Shown in pieces: positions 1-6,747 of a stretch of 32,309 nucleotides of DNA. This DNA is from an uncultured Clostridia bacterium (lineage in GTDB: Bacteria; Bacillota; Clostridia; TANB77; CAG-508): contig CAKOVK010000016.1 in NCBI GenBank assembly GCA_934121925.1, positions 1 through 32,309 on the forward strand, written 5' to 3'. Under the pieces are notes generated by a model, which saw only the letters and a program-made list of their open reading frames with translations, was not told where the DNA came from and did no database searches. Both the position numbers and the translations under genes were made by a program. Each line of letters begins with the position of its first letter. Within the stretch, counting starts at the first letter, position 1.

Positions 1-4
1 AAAT

Positions 5-81
5 GCTCCCTTAGCTCAGTTGGTCAGAGCAACCGGCTCATAACCGGTGGGTCCAAGGTTCGAATCCTTGAGGGAGCACCA
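5..81 (+). tRNA. tRNA with CAT anticodon (Met or Ile2)
   Basis: A full cloverleaf is visible: acceptor GCTCCCT/AGGGAGC, D arm GCTC/GAGC, anticodon stem ACCGG/CCGGT around loop CTCATAA, T arm CAAGG/CCTTG with TTCGAAT, discriminator A and encoded CCA. The anticodon is CAT. The sequence alone does not separate elongator tRNA-Met from the lysidine-modified tRNA-Ile2; it lacks initiator features such as three G-C pairs at the base of the anticodon stem. Confidence 0.95.
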
Positions 82-111
82 ACGCAAAATTTTTTTTTTA
101 CAATTAAATAT

Positions 112-197
112 GGGTAGGTGGCCGAGTGGCTAAAGGCGGCAGACTGTAAATCTGTTCTCATACGAGTACGATGGTTCGAATCCATCCCTGCCCACCA
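112..197 (+). tRNA. tRNA-Tyr (GTA)
   Basis: Acceptor GGGTAGG pairs with CCTGCCC (one G-T), the anticodon loop is CTGTAAA (GTA), and a long variable arm precedes the T arm with GGTTCGAATCC. This is the class II form expected for bacterial tRNA-Tyr. CCA is encoded. It lies 30 bp after the CAT tRNA with no terminator between, so the two are probably one transcript. Confidence 0.97.
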
Positions 198-198
198 A

Positions 199-226
199 AA
201 AAAGCATAGCAAAAGCTATGCTTTTT
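199..226 (+). terminator. terminator of the tRNA pair
   Basis: The stem AAAAAGCATAGC / GCTATGCTTTTT has an AAAA loop and ends in a T run directly after the tRNA-Tyr CCA. This is an intrinsic terminator for the two-tRNA transcript. Confidence 0.9.
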
Positions 227-343
227 CGTATGTTAACGATGAATTCGAAAAGAAAGCTGTTTTTTTATATAATGAATTTTGTAACACAATTTTTAAAATT
301 GCATACTATATCGTATAACATATATTTAAGGAGGTAAAATAGT

Positions 344-496
344 ATGCCAGATGAAAGAAATTGCGGATGTGGATGCAACAATGGTCTATTTGGAGGAAAT
401 GGAGATGATTGTTCAATATTATTCTTCATAATAATATTCTTACTATTGTTCACAAATTGTGGATGTGGTTGCGGAAGAGGATGCGGATGCAACTAG
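344..496 (+). CDS. small CGCGC-type cysteine-rich membrane peptide, 50 aa
   Basis: A 50-codon frame starts at ATG 344 after a very strong ribosome site (AAGGAGGT, 328-335) and ends at TAG 494-496. The product has three parts: a Cys/Gly/Asn-rich N-terminus with CGCGC, a central hydrophobic run of about 14 residues (ILFFIIIFLLLF) that can span a membrane, and a tail of alternating Cys and Gly (CGCGCGRGCGC). It has 10 cysteines in 50 residues. Cys-rich peptides of this style occur in Clostridia and are sometimes mislabelled chorion-class high-cysteine proteins; their function is unknown. Metal binding or a spore or envelope role is only inference. The gene is monocistronic, with hairpins on its 3' side. 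The opposite-strand frame over it is a shadow. Confidence 0.8.
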   Translation: MPDERNCGCGCNNGLFGGNGDDCSILFFIIIFLLLFTNCGCGCGRGCGCN

Positions 497-553
497 AATA
501 AGTACTTATAAAAGATAGGAAAAATCTTCGGCTTTTTCTATTAAAAAATAAAA

Positions 554-581
554 GTGGATAGAAAAATCTATCTGCTTTTTT
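554..581 (+). terminator. terminator after the small Cys-rich gene
   Basis: The stem GTGGATAG / CTATCTGC (554-561 with 567-574, two G-T pairs) is followed by seven Ts. A weaker ATAGGAAAAA / TTTTTCTAT hairpin lies just before it at about 515-540. Confidence 0.75.
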
Positions 582-615
582 ATATACTAGGAAATGGGAG
601 ATTTCCTAGTATATA
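581..615. repeat. perfect 15-bp inverted repeat
   Basis: Arms 581-595 (TATATACTAGGAAAT) and 601-615 are exact reverse complements around the loop GGGAG. It sits directly behind the terminator T run. With T or A runs on both sides it could be a second terminator or the end of a small palindromic repeat. Confidence 0.8.
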
Positions 616-634
616 AAAAATGCTATAATCGCTA

Positions 635-680
635 TTGCCTTTGAGATTTCCTCATTTCATTCGGAAACTCAAATCGGCAA
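635..680. other. second stem-loop in the 497-851 gene-free stretch
   Basis: TTGCC-TTTGAGATTTCC pairs with GGAAACTCAAA-TC-GGCAA around a short loop, with one bulge and one internal loop. It lies upstream of the promoter at 779-807, so it is not part of the leader of the next gene. It shows none of the conserved pieces of c-di-AMP or c-di-GMP riboswitches that I can recognise. No gene is visible elsewhere in 497-851. Confidence 0.45.
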
Positions 681-778
681 GAACAAAGGATGACTAAAGT
701 CACTTTATTCATATAAAAAGATTATGCAAAAATAGCATATAATGCAACAAATTACCAAATTAATTTAAGCCATTTTCC

Positions 779-807
779 TTGACTTGCTTTTTTTAATAAT
801 ATATACT
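779..807 (+). promoter_or_regulatory. promoter of the glucosaminidase operon
   Basis: TTGACT (779-784) and TATACT (802-807) are separated by 17 bp, a near-consensus sigma-A promoter 45 bp ahead of the ATG at 852. Confidence 0.8.
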
Positions 808-851
808 GTAAATGTAGAAATTAGACAGAAAAATACGAAAGAGGAGATAAA

Positions 852-2474
852 ATGCAAAAACGTATTGTAAATAAATTAAATAAGCAATTTATATTCATTT
901 TGGTTTTTATAATTATATATACAATTTTGAACTTTCTACCATTAACTACAAATAAATCTTATGCAGCAACATATACATACACAGCCAATTCTAATGATTT
1001 ACCAGCCAATTTTGAACAAAAATATCCGGGATATAAGGAAGTACTAAAAAATATAATAAATTCACACCCTAATTGGACTTTTAAATTATACGAAACAGGC
1101 TTGGATTGGGAAACAGTAATAAATAGTGAATATCAAGGACATTGGTCATCTCCAAAAAATTTAGTTCCAAGTAATTATTCAGCTGAATGGATTTGTTCTA
1201 TATGTGGAACTAAAGAATATGATACTAGTGGAAGATGGTATTGTGCTTCAAGAGGTGCAATAGAACATGTAATGGATCCAAGAAACTCAGTAACAGAAGG
1301 AAATGTATTTCAATATTTGCTATTATCAAATGATAAAAATATAACAAAAGAGCAAGTAACTGCAATGGCAAGTAAAATATCATATTTAAATAATCAAGAT
1401 ATAATAAATGGAATATATGAAGCAGCAAACGAACTTAATATAAATCCATTTTATATTATAGGAAAAATACTACAAGAACAAGGTAGTGGAGCTTCAGCAT
1501 TGTGTTCCGGCCAAGGATACAATGGACAATACATAGGATATTACAATTTATTTAATGTAAAAGCATCTGGAAATGGTACAGAAGAAGTAATATTAAATGG
1601 ATTAAAATATGCTCAAAGCCAAGGATGGAACACTCCTAAGAAGGCAATAGAAGGCGGAATAGGGCTAATAAAAAATTATATAAAAAGAGGACAAGATACT
1701 CTATACTATCAAAAATTTAATGTAACATATATCCCATACTATGCAAACCAATATGCGCAAAATATATTTGACTCACAGAGTATAGGTCAAATACTAAAGG
1801 GATATTATAGAAATGCAGGATTATTAGAAAGTAGTTTTATTTTCGAAGTTCCATTATATATAAATATGCCATCATTACCAGTTAAAAGCCCATCAATATC
1901 ATCAGTGGAAGGAGAACTTGCATATGTAAATGCAAATGGGGGATTGGCTTTAAGATCTTCTCCAGGAGGAAGCACAATAGCATATGTAAGCGAAGGCGCA
2001 CAAATTGTAATAACAAAAAGAGCTTCTGCTAAATCTAGTGATGGATACTATTGGGATCAAGTGTCTACTCCAAACGGAACAGGATATATGGCAAGAGAAG
2101 CAAAAGATGGAAGTAAAACATATTTAGTAACTATAAAACAATATGAAATAGATGGCGACAACATAATAGTAGCTCCAGAAATAGGAATAAGTGTTATACC
2201 AGGAGCAACAAATTCAAGTTCTACCTTTGGAACAGGAGCTCAAATAAATTTTGAAGGAAAAACATATAACTTAGTAGTACTTGGAGATGTAAACGGAGAT
2301 GGAAAAATAAAAGCATCAGATTATGTTTTGATTAAGAATTATATAATGTCAAATGGAAGCTTAAATGATGTTCAAAAAAAAGCAGCAGATATTAATAAAG
2401 ATTCTTCTGTAAAAGCATCAGATTATGTTTTGATTAAAAATTACATTATGTATGGAAACAAAATAACTTTGTAA
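852..2474 (+). CDS. secreted glucosaminidase-like cell-wall hydrolase with SH3 and dockerin domains
   Basis: The 540-residue protein starts with a signal peptide (hydrophobic 13-31, then NKSYAA near 34-39). Residues about 60-110 hold a WTFKLYETGLDWETVI module common in front of clostridial glucosaminidase domains. About 180-320 form a lysozyme-like beta-N-acetylglucosaminidase domain: NPFYIIGKILQEQG, with E209 the likely catalytic acid, and YYNLFNVKA. A bacterial SH3 domain follows (about 355-415, LALRSSPGGST). The C-terminus (476-540) has two dockerin type I repeats, DVNGDGKIKASDYVLIKNYI and DINKDSSVKASDYVLIKNYI. The likely role is peptidoglycan trimming outside the cell, with the dockerin docking the enzyme to a cohesin elsewhere or folding as a calcium module. 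The ribosome site is GAGGAG at 841. It forms an operon with the next gene 15 bp downstream. Catalytic activity is inferred from fold motifs. Confidence 0.85.
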   Translation: MQKRIVNKLNKQFIFILVFIIIYTILNFLPLTTNKSYAATYTYTANSNDLPANFEQKYPGYKEVLKNIINSHPNWTFKLYETGLDWETVINSEYQGHWSSPKNLVPSNYSAEWICSICGTKEYDTSGRWYCASRGAIEHVMDPRNSVTEGNVFQYLLLSNDKNITKEQVTAMASKISYLNNQDIINGIYEAANELNINPFYIIGKILQEQGSGASALCSGQGYNGQYIGYYNLFNVKASGNGTEEVILNGLKYAQSQGWNTPKKAIEGGIGLIKNYIKRGQDTLYYQKFNVTYIPYYANQYAQNIFDSQSIGQILKGYYRNAGLLESSFIFEVPLYINMPSLPVKSPSISSVEGELAYVNANGGLALRSSPGGSTIAYVSEGAQIVITKRASAKSSDGYYWDQVSTPNGTGYMAREAKDGSKTYLVTIKQYEIDGDNIIVAPEIGISVIPGATNSSSTFGTGAQINFEGKTYNLVVLGDVNGDGKIKASDYVLIKNYIMSNGSLNDVQKKAADINKDSSVKASDYVLIKNYIMYGNKITL

Positions 2475-2489
2475 AGAAAGGATAGGAGT

Positions 2490-3839
2490 ATGAGTATTAA
2501 AACTAAAATAAATATTATATTTTGTATATTTATATTGAGTATAATTTTAATTGGAGTAAAAAGCTATGCTGTTTCAATATCTGTAAGCCCATCAAAAAGC
2601 ACAGTATCACCAGGACAATCATTTTCAGTAACAATAAGCGGAAACGATGCAACTGGTAAAGTTAATATTTCAGTTTCAGGAGGAAGTGCTAGTACATCTT
2701 CAGTATGGATAGAAAATAATTCCCAGACAATTACTGTTACAGCAGGGTCATCTGGTACAGTTAAAATTTCTGCTAGTGGAGAATTATCAAGTAATGCTGG
2801 AGAAGATAAAACCGTATCTAGTTCGGCATCTGTGAAGATTCAAGCTGCGAGCTCAGGAGGGAATACTTCAGGAGGTTCACAAAACAATAATAATCCAACT
2901 AAAAAACCAACAACAACTAAACCAGTAGAAGAAAAAGAAAAGTCAAAAGATAGTTCATTAAAAGAATTAGCTATAGCAGAAGGGGCAATTACACCAGAGT
3001 TTAATAAAGATGTAAAAGAATACGTTTTAACAGTTCCAAACGAAATAACTAGCGTAAATGTAACAGCAACACCAACAGATAGCAAGGCTAAAGCTAATAT
3101 TGAAGGAAATACAGAATTAAAAGAGGGTGAAAACACTGTTACAGTAACAGTTACAGCAGAAAATGGAGACAAAACTAACTATATAATAAAAGTTACAAGG
3201 TCAAGAGCAAAACTTTCTTTACAGTCATTAGTAATAAAATATGAAAATGAAAATAAAGAGCTTATAGAAATTCCATTAAGTCCAGAATTTAAATTTGATG
3301 TTACAGAATATTCTTTACAAGAATTACAATATTGGGTAAAAAGCTTAAACATAGATGCAAAAGCTAATCTGGAAGGTGCAACAATAGATATAAAAGGGGC
3401 AGATAACTTACAAACAGGAGAAAACACAATAACAATAACTCTAAAAATAGCGCAAGAAGGAGAAGTACCAGAAGGCGAAGAACCAAAAGAAGAAACAATA
3501 ACATATACAATAAAAGTAAACAAAGAAAAAGAACCAACAATATTAGGTAAAATATCAAATAAATTTAAAGCAATATTTGGAGGAGTAACTACTTGGTATA
3601 ACAATAACCAAGAAAAAGTTATACTAGGAGCTTTAGGTATATGTATAATAGCTTTGCTTGGATTATCTATATATATTGTTGTAGACTATAATAAATATAA
3701 AGATATTATAGCTAAAGCAAAAGAGATAAATGAGATAAGTAATGAAAAAAATATAGTAGAAGAGATAAACAAAAATACTGAAAATACATTAGAACCTAAT
3801 GAAAAAGAGGAGAAGAACAATAAAGGGAAACATTTTTAA
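2490..3839 (+). CDS. membrane-anchored surface protein with cadherin-like beta-sandwich domains
   Basis: The 449-residue protein has a signal peptide (1-27, ending KSYA), an Ig-like beta domain at about 28-118 starting VSISVSPSKSTVSPGQ, a Ser/Gly/Asn/Thr/Pro linker (119-155), and two cadherin-like beta-sandwich domains (about 156-236 and 242-345). The first shows the family pattern L-x-x-L...G-x-I-T-P-x-F...Y-x-x-x-V and ends with the ITYTIKV-like strand. A transmembrane helix (377-398) leads to a charged, coiled-coil-like cytoplasmic tail. The gene lies 15 bp after the dockerin-bearing hydrolase, so the pair is co-transcribed. The Ig-like domain facing outward could hold the hydrolase at the surface, but it does not clearly look like a cohesin, so this is inference. 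Confidence 0.8.
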   Translation: MSIKTKINIIFCIFILSIILIGVKSYAVSISVSPSKSTVSPGQSFSVTISGNDATGKVNISVSGGSASTSSVWIENNSQTITVTAGSSGTVKISASGELSSNAGEDKTVSSSASVKIQAASSGGNTSGGSQNNNNPTKKPTTTKPVEEKEKSKDSSLKELAIAEGAITPEFNKDVKEYVLTVPNEITSVNVTATPTDSKAKANIEGNTELKEGENTVTVTVTAENGDKTNYIIKVTRSRAKLSLQSLVIKYENENKELIEIPLSPEFKFDVTEYSLQELQYWVKSLNIDAKANLEGATIDIKGADNLQTGENTITITLKIAQEGEVPEGEEPKEETITYTIKVNKEKEPTILGKISNKFKAIFGGVTTWYNNNQEKVILGALGICIIALLGLSIYIVVDYNKYKDIIAKAKEINEISNEKNIVEEINKNTENTLEPNEKEEKNNKGKHF

Positions 3840-3870
3840 TTTGACTATGAACACCGTAAAAAGCGTGTGC

Positions 3871-3892
3871 GAGTCGCCGAATTTGGCGACTC
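3871..3892 (+). terminator. GC-rich hairpin after the surface operon
   Basis: GAGTCGCC (3871-3878) pairs perfectly with GGCGACTC (3885-3892), and the pairing extends imperfectly outward (AAGCGTGTGC with ACAGCGTT). It is a likely transcription stop for the operon, although the T run is short. It also separates the operon from tRNA-Thr. Confidence 0.55.
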
Positions 3893-3933
3893 ACAGCGTT
3901 TCAAAAACTGTGTATTAAAATAGACAATAATAT

Positions 3934-4009
3934 GCTTCTATAGCTCAGTTGGTAGAGCAACGGATTCGTAACCCGTAGGTCGGCAGTTCGATTCTGCCTA
4001 GAAGCTCCA
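3934..4009 (+). tRNA. tRNA-Thr (CGT), inferred integration target
   Basis: Acceptor GCTTCTA/TAGAAGC, D arm GCTC/GAGC, anticodon loop TTCGTAA (CGT, reads ACG), T arm GGCAG/CTGCC with TTCGATT, discriminator T and encoded CCA. The anticodon stem ACGGA/CCCGT has an A-C mismatch next to the loop. The gene is complete. Its last bases, GCTCCA (4004-4009), recur at the two later boundaries of the mobile array, and a terminator that fits a tRNA lies beyond the array at 18565. Confidence 0.95.
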
Positions 4010-4028
4010 ACGACGTTTCTGTTCGAAC
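4004..4028. other. inferred attL, left end of element 1
   Basis: GCTCCA (the tRNA 3' end), then 13 bases, then TCGAAC (4023-4028). The same spacing GCTCCA-N13-TCGAAC recurs at 10321-10345 at the left end of element 2. The T loop GTTCGA (3986-3991) mirrors TCGAAC around position 4007, giving the quasi-dyad layout typical of serine-recombinase sites, although GTTCGA is also just the ordinary T loop. The exact crossover bases cannot be read. Confidence 0.5.
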
Positions 4029-4050
4029 TAAATTGAACAGAATTGATACA

Positions 4051-4087
4051 AAAATCAATCAGAAAACAAAATCTGGTTGATTTTTTT
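4051..4087 (+). terminator. element-borne terminator behind tRNA-Thr
   Basis: AAAATCAATCAG (4051-4062) pairs with CTGGTTGATTTT (4073-4084) and runs into TTTTTTT. It lies just inside the inferred left end of element 1 and would now end the tRNA-Thr transcript, replacing the chromosomal terminator displaced to 18565. Confidence 0.85.
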
Positions 4088-4137
4088 GTTGTCTAAAAAC
4101 AATATAAAATCATCCAAACGAAAGGATGGTGCTTGAT

Positions 4138-4407
4138 ATGAAGATAATTAAGCAAGAACTAGAATTTGAGGAATGTCTAAAACAAAGACTTGAATTTATA
4201 TGTGAGTTTTCAAAAGTTACTCCTACCTTTATCAATGGTAGTATTAGAAAATTAGAGAGAACTAATCTTACATATATTGAGCCACATAGAGTGATTATTA
4301 AAAATATTACTTTTTTGGTTTTCAATTATTCAAATGATGTGTATATTTCTAACTTAACTAAAAAGATTAAATTATCAGAGTTAGAAGAATATTTGAAAAA
4401 CATATAA
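4138..4407 (+). CDS. small conserved element protein, 89 aa (element 1)
   Basis: Start ATG 4138 is preferred over 4126, because AAGGATGGTG then sits at normal distance and the N-terminus lines up with the element 2 copy (4138 MKIIKQELEF versus MIRIVKRKLA). The two proteins share TFINGSIRKLERTNLTYIEP-like and VYISNL-like blocks: N-G-x-(I/L)-R, E-(R/K)-T-N, Y-(I/V)-E-P-H-x-V-(I/V)-I-K. The protein is mixed alpha/beta, about 89 residues, and has no recognised domain. Its fixed place right ahead of a serine recombinase makes a recombination directionality factor or regulator a reasonable guess, not a proven one. It is transcribed toward the recombinase, which has its own promoter at 4418. Confidence 0.8.
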   Translation: MKIIKQELEFEECLKQRLEFICEFSKVTPTFINGSIRKLERTNLTYIEPHRVIIKNITFLVFNYSNDVYISNLTKKIKLSELEEYLKNI

Positions 4408-4417
4408 TTGTAAATAA

Positions 4418-4445
4418 TTGACATTTCTTTAAATCGTGATATAAT
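4418..4445 (+). promoter_or_regulatory. consensus promoter for the recombinase leader
   Basis: Perfect TTGACA (4418-4423) and TATAAT (4440-4445) boxes with a 16-bp spacer. Transcription would begin near 4452, giving a leader of about 170 nt before the recombinase start at 4624. Confidence 0.85.
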
Positions 4446-4459
4446 ATAGACAATAAATT

Positions 4460-4600
4460 ATGTATAGCTGTCCGTCAAAAGCTATATGTTTATGAGTACT
4501 TTGAAAAAATTATATTATATTGCATTATTGTATTTTAGTTTATGATAAATGGATTTAAGAGATGTCAGTAGTACTCGTATTGTACTTTGATGTCTCTTTT
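4460..4600 (+). promoter_or_regulatory. attenuator-like leader with an 11-codon reading frame
   Basis: ATG 4460 opens MYSCPSKAICL, stopping at TGA 4493-4495. It has no clear ribosome site and begins only a few bases from the predicted transcript start. TATAGC/GCTATA (4463-4468, 4481-4486) can pair within it. A strong terminator hairpin follows: 4557-4574 with 4582-4599 (AAGAGATGTCA...TGATGTCTCTT, two wobble pairs) and a T run to 4602. GAGTACT (4494-4500), touching the leader stop codon, is exactly complementary to AGTACTC (4570-4576), which covers the 5' arm and loop of the terminator. This gives two mutually exclusive folds, the design of ribosome-controlled attenuation. Regulation by translation of the short frame is inferred. 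Confidence 0.55.
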
Positions 4601-4623
4601 TTGTTAGATTGGAGGTTTGAAAA

Positions 4624-6544
4624 TTGAACGGAGAAAAGAAACAATGTGGGTTATATTTAAGAGTTTCAACAGAGGATCAAGCTAGAGAACGGATTTAGTT
4701 TGCCAGAGCAAAAGGAACGATTAGAGTCTTTTTGTAAATTTAAAGGTTATGAAATAATAGATTATTACGAAGACGCTGGAATAAGTGCTAAAACTGGTAA
4801 CTATAGACCAGAATTTGAAAGATTAAAAAATGATATAAAGGCTAAAAAAATAAATACTATTGTTGCTCTAAAATTAGACAGAATAACAAGAAGTATTTAT
4901 GATTGGGAAAATTTAATGACATTTTTGGATGAAAACAATGCTTATTTAGATTGTGTAAATGATGAAGTAAATACTACAAGTGCAAATGGTAAGATGATTT
5001 CAAGACTTTTAATGAGTGTTAGCCAAAATGAAATTGAGAAAACTAGCGAAAGAACAAAGATAGGTTTAGCAGGTGCAATAAAACAAGGACATATTCCTCA
5101 TGTTGCTCCATTAGGTTATAAAAGAGAAGATAAAAAATTAGTAATTGACTATTCTACTAAAGATATTGCAATTAGAATATTCGATATGTACTACAATGGT
5201 TTATCATATAAGAAAATAAGTAATGTGTTAAATGAAGAACATGTTTTAGGAAAAGATAATTGGCGAGATTCAACAATTGTGGGTATTTTAGAAAATGAAA
5301 TATATAAAGGAGATTTTGTTCATGGTAAGAAAACTAAACACCCTACTTACTATGAAAATGTGGTCGATCCTATTATATCAAAAGAAATGTGGGCAGATTG
5401 CCAAGTACAGAAAAAGAAAAATTCAAGAAGTTATAAAAGAACATTAACTTATTTATATTTACAAAAATTAAAATGTCCTAAATGTGGCAGAGTTTTAGGT
5501 GGTAAAGCTACTACAAAGAAAAATGGCAATGCTTATTTCTACTACTATTGTAATGATTGTAAAATTGAATTTAAAGAAAAGATTATAAATGACTATTTCA
5601 ATCATTTCATTATTGAATTAGTAGAATATGATTCTGTTGTAAATCAATTTTTCTTGCCTATGATAAAGCAAAAATTTGATGAACCTAAAGAACAACTAGA
5701 AAAGGAAATCAATGAGCAAAAAGTAAAACTAGAGAGAATAAAAAAGGCTTACATTAACGGTGCTTTTGAAGTACAAGAATATAAAGAAGAAAAGAAAATA
5801 GTTGAAAATGCAATAAGTGAATTACAAAACAAACTAGAAACTACTGATTGCACTGAAGAACTTAAATTTACTCCAAAAGATATACTTTTAAAAAGAGATA
5901 TTGACTTTATCAACAAAATCAAACTAGATAAGGAATATCAAGAAAGAACTAAAACTTGGAAAGATCATACAAGACAAGAACAAGCAGACTTAATAATGAA
6001 ATATGTAGATGATATAGAACTTGCTTTAGTTGGTAAAGAAGTAGTAGTTAAACAAATAAACTTTAGAGAATCAATTTGTAAACCTTGTCAAGAATTATAT
6101 GATGACGGTTATATTGATACTACAAAACCTATGATATTAGGTAATGTACTTGGTAGTGTTAGATTTAGTAATTATTTGCCAGAGGAAGAAGTTGGAGAAA
6201 TAATTATGAGATTAAGACAATATTATGATGTTGGTTATACTGAAGCAACCTACTATGTTGATGAGCAAATGTTTTATTTTAACTTTGCTGAAGATAACTC
6301 TGCTATTGTTAGAGTATTCCCTTTAGAAGATTACTACAAACTAGATCCAGATAATAAAATGGAGACTTATGAATTTGGAATTATTTATATTCGTGAAGAA
6401 GATAAATTTCAAATGAAAGAAATTGATACTGCATTTGATTATATACCAGATGAAAGCAATGATAGTGTAATTTATACAAAAGAGCCTACTCCTATTTCAG
6501 TAGGTGTTAAGCCAGTAAAGTTCTGCGAAGAAGATACAGAATAA
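4624..6544 (+). pseudogene. large serine recombinase of element 1, frameshifted
   Basis: The natural start is TTG 4624, 8 bp after GGAGG (4611-4615). The frame reads GEKKQCGLYLRVSTEDQARE, with catalytic Ser15 in RVS, then hits TAG 4696-4698. Dropping one base, C4690, restores ...QAREGFSLPEQKERLE, exactly the family continuation (element 2: QAREGFSLGEQEEKLR), and gives a 639-residue protein against 626 in element 2. The downstream frame (from about 4691) holds the rest of the resolvase domain, the recombinase domain (about 180-280), a zinc ribbon (CPKC...CNDC), a coiled coil and a C-terminal extension. No homopolymer explains the extra base. A downstream TTG (4700) would give a protein without the catalytic serine. 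The enzyme is therefore probably inactive, unless the base is a sequencing error. Confidence 0.85.
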
Positions 6545-6584
6545 TTGTTGCAACTATATAAATATACCTACTATGTTGCAACAA
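6545..6584. repeat. inverted repeat TTGTTGCAAC / GTTGCAACAA, element 1
   Basis: TTGTTGCAAC (6545-6554) and GTTGCAACAA (6575-6584) start at the stop codon of the recombinase. No T run follows. The same repeat stands at the same place in element 2 (12769-12810). It could end the recombinase transcript or bind a transfer or recombination protein. Confidence 0.65.
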
Positions 6585-6619
6585 CAAATTTGTTCTCGTT
6601 AATTTGATAAATTTTAGTT

Positions 6620-6716
6620 CTGTGAGATAAAATTTATTGCCTCGCAGAGCCCCCATGTTATGATAGTATGTCATAACATATAGGGGGTTAGGACTTATAG
6701 CAAAGCCAAAGTCCTA
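6620..6716. other. oriT of MobV type, element 1
   Basis: The block has a conserved CTCGCAGAGCCCCC lead, then nested inverted repeats: CCCCC (6650-6654) with GGGGG (6683-6687), ATGTTATGA (6655-6663) with TCATAACAT (6671-6679), loop TAGTATG. A second pair TAGGACTT/AAGTCCTA (6689-6696, 6709-6716) follows, and CTGTGAG/CTCGCAG (6620-6626, 6641-6647) precedes. TAGTATG|TCA resembles the pMV158 nick site TAGTGTG|TTA, known for MobV relaxases, so the nick is expected after G6670. It sits directly ahead of the relaxase gene, as usual for MobV systems. Confidence 0.8.
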
Positions 6717-6747
6717 TGCTACGAAGAAAATTCAAAGGAGGGATTTT

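Noticed and set aside
24..318. Open frames over the two tRNA genes on both strands
   Set aside because: They run through tRNA sequence and lack ribosome sites; the tRNA folds explain the region.
635..851. Riboswitch controlling the cell-wall hydrolase
   Set aside because: c-di-AMP riboswitches often precede such genes, but the structure lies upstream of the promoter at 779-807 and lacks their conserved pieces.
4681..4700. Programmed frameshifting in the element 1 recombinase
   Set aside because: No slippery run, no stop directly at the shift site and no stimulatory element is seen, and element 2 encodes the same stretch in one frame. A simple insertion is the plainer reading.
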